DNA of 64,000 bases from Amycolatopsis sp. CA-128772 (GTDB lineage Bacteria; Actinomycetota; Actinomycetes; Mycobacteriales; Pseudonocardiaceae). The DNA lies in assembly GCF_002904295.1 (NCBI RefSeq), contig NZ_PPHG01000025.1, positions 1 through 64,000 of the forward strand, written 5' to 3'. Numbering within the stretch: position 1 is the first letter of the stretch; every line of letters starts with the position of its first letter. The notes below the pieces were generated by a model that was not told the DNA's origin, searched no databases, and saw nothing but the letters and a program-made list of their open reading frames with translations. Below, in pieces: positions 36,227 to 42,891 of this stretch. The position numbers were made by a program, and so were the translations under genes.

Positions 36227-37045
36227 ATGGCCGAAGCGGACGGCGGCACGTCCGGCGTGCGGCCGGAAACCCTGCTGCTCACGCTGCTCGGCGACCACGT
36301 GCTGGACCGCGGGATCGCGGTCTCCACCGGCGGCGTCATCGCCGCCCTGGACCGGCTCGGCGTCGGTGAACACGCGACGCGGGCGACGCTGGGCCGGATG
36401 ATCCGCCGCGACCTGCTCCGCACCGTCCGCCGGGGCCGCCAGGCGTTCCTCGGCCTGACCGGGCACGGCGCCGCGGTGCTGCGCGACGGGCAGCGGAAGC
36501 TCGAGGGCGACGTCGTCGACCGGCACTGGGACGGCCGGTGGACGCTGCTGACGTTCTCGGTGCCGGAAAGCCGCCGCGCGGACCGCCACGCCCTGCGCAC
36601 CCGGCTCGACTGGTTCGGGTTCGGGCTGCTGCGCAGCGGCCTGTGGGTCTCGACGTCGGCCGCCGACATCGCGCCCGCCCTGGCCGAGCTCGACCTGCTC
36701 GACCACGCCGAAGTGTTCCGCGCCGAGGTGTTCATGTGGACCGACCCCGCGCGGATCGCGCGGGAGGCGTGGGACCTCCCGCAGCTCGCGGCCGGCTACG
36801 AGCAGTTCCTCGGCCGCTGGACCGGCGACGCCCACGGCGACCTCGACGAGCTGTCCCGGAGCATCCGGCTGGGCGCGGAGTGGCTCCTGCTCCTCCGCCG
36901 CGACCCGGTCCTGCCGCCGGCGCTGCTGCCGCCGGGCTGGCCGGGCACGCGCGCCGCGGCGTTGTTCCGCGGCCTGCGCCGGCGCTGGGCCCGCCCGGCG
37001 GGCAAGCTCGCCGCCGAGGTGCTCGAGTCGCTCGTCGATGACTGA
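36227..37045 (+). CDS. Second PaaX-family transcriptional regulator
   Basis: 272 aa, similar in layout to the PaaX-type protein at 28.9 kb: winged helix (LLLTLLGDHVLDRG ... ATRATLGRMIRRDLLRTVRRGRQ) followed by the PaaX core (WTLLTFSVPESRRADRHALRTRL, GFGLLRSGLWVS). The spacing and motif RxxRHxLRxxL match between the two. GAGGAGGT precedes the ATG. It is divergent from the esterase gene across 227 bases, so it may regulate that esterase. Confidence 0.85.
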   Translation: MAEADGGTSGVRPETLLLTLLGDHVLDRGIAVSTGGVIAALDRLGVGEHATRATLGRMIRRDLLRTVRRGRQAFLGLTGHGAAVLRDGQRKLEGDVVDRHWDGRWTLLTFSVPESRRADRHALRTRLDWFGFGLLRSGLWVSTSAADIAPALAELDLLDHAEVFRAEVFMWTDPARIAREAWDLPQLAAGYEQFLGRWTGDAHGDLDELSRSIRLGAEWLLLLRRDPVLPPALLPPGWPGTRAAALFRGLRRRWARPAGKLAAEVLESLVDD

Positions 37046-37056
37046 CGATCGGCGGT

Positions 37057-37080
37057 TGCCACGTTGCATGCCACGTTGCA
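37057..37080 (+). promoter_or_regulatory. Tandem operator-like 12-bp repeat upstream of the Tat-exported protein
   Basis: TGCCACGTTGCA occurs twice head-to-tail (37057-37068 and 37069-37080), directly upstream of the gene starting at 37123. The exact tandem arrangement in a short promoter gap suggests a regulator-binding site. Confidence 0.5.
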
Positions 37081-37122
37081 AACTAGCCACGGCCCGATCC
37101 GTCCCCACCCCGGAGGTCACCG

Positions 37123-38568
37123 GTGACCGACATCGATCGACGCGACGTGCTGCGAGCCCTCACCGCGCTGGGGGTGACCGGCGTGACCGCGAGCCTGTTC
37201 GGCGGCACCGCCGCAGCGTCCGGCACGAGCCCGCTGGACCTGAAGTTCTCGATCACCGAACAGTTCCGGCCGTTCGACCTGATCGCGCCGAACTTCGTCC
37301 AGGTCGACACCGCGGCCCGGCCCGGTGCCCTGGTCGAGACCGGCGTGCGGCCGAAAGCCCCGTACGGGACGGTGACCGTCGAGGTGCTCGATGCGAGCGC
37401 GCCCGTCATCGCCGGGTTCGCCGGCCACGGGGTCTCGGTGCTCGGCACCTACGACCCGGCCGCCGGGCAGGCGGGCATCGAGATCACCACCCCGGCCGGC
37501 ACGACGGTGGTCAAGACCGCGCCGGCCGACCTGCGGGCGCCGTTCGGCTTCGCCGTGGTGGTCAACGAAAACGCCGTGACGGTGCTGGCCGACCGCGGCA
37601 CCGGCTGGCGGCCGCTGCTCACCGAGCGCGACCAGGTCCGCGCGCGGATCGACCTGCGCGACCCCGCGGTGCTCGGGAAGCTGGGTTACGCGTACGGCCG
37701 CCGCGGCCCGGCGCGGCTGGGCCGGGTGCGGGCCGGCTACTACGGCCAGGCCGGCGTCCGCGACCCGCACGTCGTGCAGCACGCCGACGGCCGGCCCTAC
37801 ATCCGCCACGGCAAGCTCTACCTGACGATGACCAACGCCGGCCTCGGGTTCTTCCAGCAGGCGCACTGGGCGGTGTGGACCCTCGACCTGGCTGACCCGG
37901 CGAAGCTGGAGCAGGTCGCAACGCTGTTCTTCGCGCGGGACGGCGTCGTGCTCGGCGACCACGCCGGCCAGATCGTCGTCGACGACGACCGGTTCATCCT
38001 GCTGATGAGCTCGTGGGGCGACTTCGACTTCAAGGGCGTGCACGTCCGGCACACCGTCACCCGCGCCGACGTGCTTTCGGGGGTGCACGTGCTGCCCACC
38101 CGGCAGCTGGCGCTGCCCACCACGGTCAGCTCGTGGGACCCGGCGCTGACGAAGATCGACGGCCGCTGGCACATCGCGTTCGTGGAAAGCCCGGCTCAGC
38201 AACCGGCCTTCGTGTTCCACCCCGCGCTCGCGGCGGCCCCGCGCGGGGCGGACTACGACCGCGGCCTGACGCTGCTGGGCGCCGACCGGTCGGTCAGCCA
38301 GACCGAAGGCACGATCCTGCAGCGCGTGGGCGGCCGGTGGTACCTGTTCGCCAGCGACGGCGACGCCCGCGAGTACCCGGTGTACGACCTGCAGCTGCGC
38401 AAGCTCGGCACGCTGAACGCGCCCTACGGCACCAACATCCCGCACCCGATGCTGGTGCGGATCGGCAACCGGTGGTGGCTGCCCACCTTCAACGGGACGC
38501 AGTACGCCGAGGACGTCCTGGGGTACGGCGGTCACGGGGACTTCATCCTGATGCAGGCGCCGCTGTGA
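37123..38568 (+). CDS. Tat-exported beta-propeller-like (GH43/GH117-like fold) protein
   Basis: 481 aa. The N-terminus (DRRDVLRALTALGVTGVTAS) is a twin-arginine signal. The body shows repeated blade-like strands with D-P-H / D-P-A-L / G-T-I motifs (GVRDPHVVQHADGRPYI, SSWDPALTKIDGRWHIAF, QTEGTILQRVGGRWYLFASD), as in five-bladed glycosidases of clans GH-F/GH-J. Substrate and catalytic residues are not assigned. GTG start with GGAGGTCACCG upstream. It follows the PaaX gene in the same direction but has its own operator-like repeats. Confidence 0.65.
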   Translation: MTDIDRRDVLRALTALGVTGVTASLFGGTAAASGTSPLDLKFSITEQFRPFDLIAPNFVQVDTAARPGALVETGVRPKAPYGTVTVEVLDASAPVIAGFAGHGVSVLGTYDPAAGQAGIEITTPAGTTVVKTAPADLRAPFGFAVVVNENAVTVLADRGTGWRPLLTERDQVRARIDLRDPAVLGKLGYAYGRRGPARLGRVRAGYYGQAGVRDPHVVQHADGRPYIRHGKLYLTMTNAGLGFFQQAHWAVWTLDLADPAKLEQVATLFFARDGVVLGDHAGQIVVDDDRFILLMSSWGDFDFKGVHVRHTVTRADVLSGVHVLPTRQLALPTTVSSWDPALTKIDGRWHIAFVESPAQQPAFVFHPALAAAPRGADYDRGLTLLGADRSVSQTEGTILQRVGGRWYLFASDGDAREYPVYDLQLRKLGTLNAPYGTNIPHPMLVRIGNRWWLPTFNGTQYAEDVLGYGGHGDFILMQAPL

Positions 38569-38645
38569 TCCAGGTCACGCCACTCCCGTGACGTCAACCT
38601 CTCCCGGTCCCTCCCCGTCCATCCGGGACGACGGAGGAGTGGGTC

Positions 38646-39596
38646 ATGAAGGTTCTCGTCGCGGGAGCGACCGGCGTGGTCGGCGGCCGGGTGGTGCCGT
38701 TGCTGGCCGCCGCCGGGCACGACGTGCTGGCGCTGGCCCGCCCGGGCCGTGACCGGGCCCCGCTGGCGGCGGCCGGCGCGGAGGTCCTGGTGGCCGACGC
38801 GCTCGACCGCGACGGCGTCCGGGCGACGGTCCGGCGGGCGGCCCCGGACGTCGTGGTCAACCTGCTGACGGCGATCCCCGCCGAGCCCGACCCGAAGCAC
38901 CTGGCCCGCGACCTGGCGCCGACCGGCCGCCTGCGCACCGAAGGCACCCGCAACCTGCTCGACGCGGCCGGGGAAGCCCGCGTGATCAGCCAGTCCCTGG
39001 CCTACGGCTACCAGCCGGACGACGGACCGGCCGCCGAGGACGACCCCCTGTGGCGGGCGGGGCCGCCCCCGCAGTTCGCCCCGGTGCTGGCGGCCCTGAT
39101 CGAGCTGGAACGCCTGACGACCCGCGCGGGCGGCCTGGTGCTCCGCCTCGGTCACCTGTACGGCCCCGGAACGGCGTTCGCCGGCGACGGAGCGTTCACC
39201 CGGCAGGTGCGCGCCGGGCGGGTACCGCTCGCGGGTGGCGGAAGGGCGGTGTTTTCCTTCACCCACGCGGACGACGCGGCAGCAGCGGTCACGGCGGCCG
39301 TCGACCGCGACGCGGTGACCGGAGTGCTGAACATCGTCGACGACGAGCCCGCACCCCTGCACGACTGGCTGCCGGCTTGGGCGAGGCTGCTGGACGCCCC
39401 GGCACCGAGGAGGATCCCGGCCGCAGTGGCACGGCTGGCGGTGGGCAGCTGGGGGGTGGCGTTCCTGAACCGGTTGCGCGGCGCGGGCAACGCACGGGCC
39501 CGCCTGCGCCTGGGCTGGCGACCCCGGTTTCCTTCGGTGGCCGAGGGGTTCGCGGCGGAGTTCGGTTGCGAGCGGGCTCGCTCGCAACCGAGGTGA
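38646..39596 (+). CDS. NAD-dependent epimerase/dehydratase family protein
   Basis: 316-aa extended SDR. The Rossmann motif is VLVAGATGVVGGRVVPLLAAAG. The middle part has VVNLLTAIP and the LRLGHLYGPGTAF segment typical of NDP-sugar epimerase-like proteins, but a clear catalytic YxxxK is not visible; FAPVLAALIELE occupies that place. It may be a non-classical reductase or a binding protein. AGGAGTGGGTC precedes the ATG. It ends one base before the stop of the minus-strand flavoprotein. Confidence 0.78.
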   Translation: MKVLVAGATGVVGGRVVPLLAAAGHDVLALARPGRDRAPLAAAGAEVLVADALDRDGVRATVRRAAPDVVVNLLTAIPAEPDPKHLARDLAPTGRLRTEGTRNLLDAAGEARVISQSLAYGYQPDDGPAAEDDPLWRAGPPPQFAPVLAALIELERLTTRAGGLVLRLGHLYGPGTAFAGDGAFTRQVRAGRVPLAGGGRAVFSFTHADDAAAAVTAAVDRDAVTGVLNIVDDEPAPLHDWLPAWARLLDAPAPRRIPAAVARLAVGSWGVAFLNRLRGAGNARARLRLGWRPRFPSVAEGFAAEFGCERARSQPR

Positions 39597-40645
39597 TCAA
39601 GGCACCTTCAGCCGCCGGTCTTCCGCGCGCTCCCGCCAGAACGCGTTGCCCGCGAACCGCCGCTCCCACCCGTAGACCTCGCTCCGCACCGCGCGGTACT
39701 CCGCCGCCGCCGAGCGGACGAATTCCGCGTAAACCTCCCCGGAATCCGCGACCGCCGGCCGGATTCCAGCGCGAAAGCCGCGCCCCCGGACGAAAGCGGG
39801 TCCACCGCGAGCGCCGCGTCGCCGACCGCCATCCAGCCCGGGCCCGATGCCGGCGTCAGGCGGTGGCTCGCCGCGCTCACCACGCGAAGCCCGCCGATCG
39901 GTGTCCCGGCCGAAAGGGAGGCACTCCACGCGGCCGACGCCAGCGCCGCCGCCCAGCCGGGCTCGGTCGCCAGCCCGGCCGACGCCACCATCCGCGCGTC
40001 GGCGAAGCGGGCCAGCAACCGGCGGCCGCCCGGCAACGGGGACGCGTACCACCAGCCGTCCGGGACCGCTTCGAGGAACGTGTCGCCCGGGGGCGTTCCC
40101 GCCGGCAGGGCGAACACCCGCGCGACGCAGACCAGGCGGTCGAGACGCTCGCGGCGGGCGCCCAGGGACCGCGCGATCCGCGGCCGCCGTCCGGTCGCGT
40201 CGATGACCAGGGCCGCGCGCACCGGGGTGTCCGCGTCCACCACGAACCCGCCCGGCACCCGCCGCACGCGGCGGACCGCGATCCCGCGGCGGACGTCGGC
40301 GCCGGCTTCGACCGCCGCGTCCGCCAGCATGCCGTCGAAACGGGCGCGGTCGGTGTGCCAGCCGTGGCCGTACGGGCTGACCACGAACGACCGCTCGGCC
40401 ACTTCGGGGCCGCCCCACGCGCTCGCCGTCCGGTACGACGGGACCGGCCCGGACGCCACGAACCGGTCCCACACGCCGAGGGCGCGCAGCAGCGGGTTCA
40501 CCGCGGGCGGCAGGGTCTCCCCCATCCGCAGCTCGCCGTAGCCCGACCGCTCGAACAACGTCACCCCGGCGCCGGAGCGGGCCAGCTCGAGGGCGGCCAC
40601 GGCGTCGGCCGGGCCACCCCCGACGACCACGACGTCACCCCTCAT
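39597..40645 (-). pseudogene. FAD-dependent monooxygenase/maturase-like flavoprotein with a frameshift
   Basis: The N-terminal 280 residues read in one frame: VVVVGGGPADAVAALELA (GxGxxG with the last Gly changed to Asp), FERSGYGELRMGETLPP, WWYASPLPGGRRLL and GWMAVGDAALAVDPLSSGG. Near 39760 the frame shifts; the true C-terminus (SGEVYAEFVRSAAAEYRAVR ... FWRERAEDRRLKVP) is in the next frame, ending at 39597. The family includes flavin halogenase relatives and LodB/GoxB-like maturation flavoproteins; WWYASPLP resembles the latter more than a halogenase WxWxIP. It overlaps the upstream partial gene by 11 bases. Confidence 0.7.
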
Positions 40646-41256
40646 CGCCGACCGTCCGCCGCAGCTCGGCCACCAGGCGGCGCACCTCGCCGGAGGCGCC
40701 GGAGTCCGGCGCGGCGTCGCGGCAGAGCGCCTTCACGCACTGCAGGAACTCCTTCGGGTCCAGCCCGTACTCGCTCCACCGCCGCATCAGGCGGTCGTTG
40801 CCCGCCAGGGTGAGCAGGACGCAGCGCAGCAGCGCACACCACCGGCGGTCGTGCTCGGCCAGCGCCCCGCCGACGTCACCCGGTCCCCCGCGCGGCGGGG
40901 TGTCGCCGCCGCGCCAGACGCCGGCCCAGAGGGTGCGTTCGCGGGTGAAGAGGTGGCCGCGGGCGGTGCGGCCGCCCGCCCGGGCGCGGACCTGGTGGTC
41001 GCCGATCGTGTGCGCGACGAAGGACCCGGTGAACTCGTCGCCGTCGGGCGTCAGGGCCAGCGTGCTGACCGCGCCGCCCGGCCGGGTGATCTCCGCCCAG
41101 ACGGTCTTGTCCGCGGTCAGCGGGATGCCCGAGTCGGTCAGCGCTGGCCGCCGCGCCGGTCGTAGGCCAGCACCGCGTTCCACATGCTCTCGTGGGTGGG
41201 CCGGCCGGGGTCGGCGAGCAGCCGGTCCGGCGACCGTTCTGCGAGGCGCCTGGGTC
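40635..41256 (-). pseudogene. Remnant of an unrecognised protein upstream of the flavoprotein
   Basis: A beta-rich segment (LTADKTVWAEITRPGGAVS, DEFTGSFVAHTIGDHQVRA) is followed by a helical C-terminus (RRWCALLRCVLLTLAGNDRL ... LQCVKALCRDA). About 41150 the protein-like frame changes: upstream it reads ERSPDRLLADPGRPTHESMW then NAVLAYDRRGG. There is no credible start or upstream coding sequence beyond 41256, so this looks like the truncated end of a larger gene. It overlaps the flavoprotein start, suggesting that the two formed an operon. I do not recognise the family. Confidence 0.5.
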
Positions 41257-41541
41257 AAGGCCCCGTCCTGGGATCGGGTGGCGAGGCTCGTGCAAGCGTG
41301 TGCCGGGAGGTTGTCCGCCGGAGCCGTGCCCGGGGATGTCCGGCGGCCGGCGGATGTCCGATGGTGGCGGGAGCAGCACGCCGACCTGGTGCGCAGGCTC
41401 GAGCCGGATCCGGTGACGCGAACATCGTCGGCGGGATCTTCCGAGCAGCCCTGGGATTGATCATCGATCACCTGCGGTCCGGACCGTCGAGGGGCCGCCG
41501 ACTCCGCCCACGGTAGACGCGTCCTCAATAGACAGACGCCG
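41257..41541. other. Intergenic stretch without recognisable gene
   Basis: About 285 bases between the truncated gene and the terminator of the c-subunit-like gene. Open frames here do not look like protein families. It could hold the eroded remainder of the truncated upstream gene. Confidence 0.4.
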
Positions 41542-41580
41542 GCCGCCTGCGCCCGGCCGGCTTGGCCGGGCGCAGGCGGC
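41542..41580 (-). terminator. Strong terminator of the orphan ATP synthase c-subunit gene
   Basis: A perfect 17-bp inverted repeat: arms 41542-41558 and 41564-41580 with the loop GGCTT. On the minus strand it begins 9 bases after the stop codon and is followed by a T-containing stretch (GTCTATTG). It shows that the small gene is its own transcription unit. Confidence 0.85.
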
Positions 41581-41588
41581 TGCGTGCG

Positions 41589-41834
41589 TCAGGAAAACGA
41601 TGCGATGAAATAGATGACGACGCCGATCAGGGCGAGCACCTCGGTCAGCACGAACGTCGAATACCCGATCGTCTGCAGTTTTCCCTGTGCTTCCGGCTGG
41701 CGAGCGGTTCCGGTAATGACGGCGGCGAAGATCAGGCCGACGCCGATTCCCGGGCCGATGGCGCCCAGGCCGTAGCCGATGGCCGCCAGGCCCGGGTTGA
41801 TGTTGGCCGCCTGGGCCAAAACGGTGTCGTTCAT
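41589..41834 (-). CDS. Orphan ATP synthase F0 c-subunit-like protein
   Basis: 81 aa, two transmembrane helices with a polar loop: helix 1 has the glycine-rich [17 protein letters not shown], the loop has [10 protein letters not shown], and helix 2 carries the proton-binding carboxylate Glu65 in [11 protein letters not shown]. Length and motifs are those of a normal AtpE ring subunit. No other ATP synthase genes are near; the true atp operon should lie elsewhere. A good ribosome-binding site (AAGGGGAA) and a strong terminator argue that it is expressed. A spare c subunit beside antibiotic-type clusters could be a resistant target copy; this is inference. Confidence 0.85.
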   Translation of the reverse strand: MNDTVLAQAANINPGLAAIGYGLGAIGPGIGVGLIFAAVITGTARQPEAQGKLQTIGYSTFVLTEVLALIGVVIYFIASFS

Positions 41835-42017
41835 GGATGTTCCCCTTCACATCGGTCCACGCGCACGCTCGCGTGGAGCAGCGGCTCGGGTGTTCTCACC
41901 GGACAAGGGATCAGGGCTGGCGAAGGCGTCGTAAACGGCGGCTGTCGTCGAAGCGGGCAGATCTCGTCGGGCCAGGGGAAGCGACCGGCCGGGATTTTCG
42001 GGAATCGAGGGGTCCGG

Positions 42018-42626
42018 TCAACCCAAGGATATCACGTCGAATCCCGCGCCGCCGGGAAAAACCGGGCGCGAGACGTCTTCGCGGATCCACGCCTGCGCGC
42101 TGGTCTCCTTCACGTGCACGAAGACCCGGGCGTACCGCTCCGGTCCGCTCAACGCGCTGTGGCGGATCACCTCGTCGTAGAACCACGCCGAAGCGATCAG
42201 CGCGAGACAGCCCGCCGACCGCGCCAACGCCTGCTTCACCGCCGGGGAATCCAGCAGCCGGAACGCGTGCAGGATCGCCTGGCCCGTCGCGCCGTGGGCG
42301 TCGTGGCTGACTTCGCCGGCGTGCAGCGCCAGGCGCAGCCGGATCCGGCGGGCCGCCGGGCTGTGTCCATTGTGGTCGGTCAGGGCCGCCGCGAGCGCCG
42401 GGGGCACCCGCTCGGCGAAGATCGCCTTGGGGTAGCCCGCCGGGGCCAGCACGAGGATGCCGTCGCCGAGGTCGGCGTGGTGGCAGTCGCCCCAGCCGAC
42501 GCCGGAGGCGACCAGGGCGCGCTGGACCGCGTCGTACAGCCCGGCGCGGATCGCGAGCCGGTCCGCGTTGGTCCGGCGCGGGGACGAGAACCCCTCGACG
42601 TCGACGGCGAGGATCGTCCGGTGCAT
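42018..42626 (-). CDS. Class III nucleotide cyclase-like domain protein
   Basis: About 202 aa from the ATG at 42626. The start HRTILAVDVEGFSSPRRTN and the later HADLGDGILVLAP resemble the metal-binding strand and the GDG hairpin of class III adenylate/guanylate cyclase domains, and LALHAGEVSHD fits the following strand. Such small single-domain proteins occur next to regulatory genes in actinomycetes. Whether it makes a cyclic nucleotide is unknown. It is divergent from the large SARP gene. The frame extends upstream to 42722, but that part is Arg-rich and unlikely to be coding. Confidence 0.65.
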   Translation of the reverse strand: MHRTILAVDVEGFSSPRRTNADRLAIRAGLYDAVQRALVASGVGWGDCHHADLGDGILVLAPAGYPKAIFAERVPPALAAALTDHNGHSPAARRIRLRLALHAGEVSHDAHGATGQAILHAFRLLDSPAVKQALARSAGCLALIASAWFYDEVIRHSALSGPERYARVFVHVKETSAQAWIREDVSRPVFPGGAGFDVISLG

Positions 42627-42773
42627 CGCCGTTTCGCGGGCGTGGCCGGGCCGCCGCAGCCGCCGCCACCTCCAGCGGCACCCGCCACCGACACAGTTCT
42701 GCGCCGCATCCGCTTTCGGCATCTGGCCACCTCCGCTGGGCCGGTCGTCCGAACCGATCGTGCGGCCGGCCGG

Positions 42774-42814
42774 TTGACACTTCGGTTGCCGGTCACTGGA
42801 CAGTTCCTTGACAG
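42774..42814 (+). promoter_or_regulatory. SARP-type direct-repeat array upstream of the large SARP gene
   Basis: Heptamers TTGACAC (42774), TTGCCGG (42786), TGGACAG (42797) and TTGACAG (42808) are spaced 12, 11 and 11 bases apart. SARP regulators bind direct heptamers at 11-base spacing. A -10 at the expected distance is not obvious. Confidence 0.45.
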
Positions 42815-42891
42815 CGGCGGTCCGGGCGCGGATCCGGCGTTAGGGTGCACGTCATCGCGTCCTGGCCGGCACTGGGTGACGAGGCAGCCCG

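Noticed and set aside
39597..40645. Flavin-dependent halogenase
   Set aside because: WWYASPLP is not the WxWxIP halogenase motif and the GxGxxG site is itself damaged.
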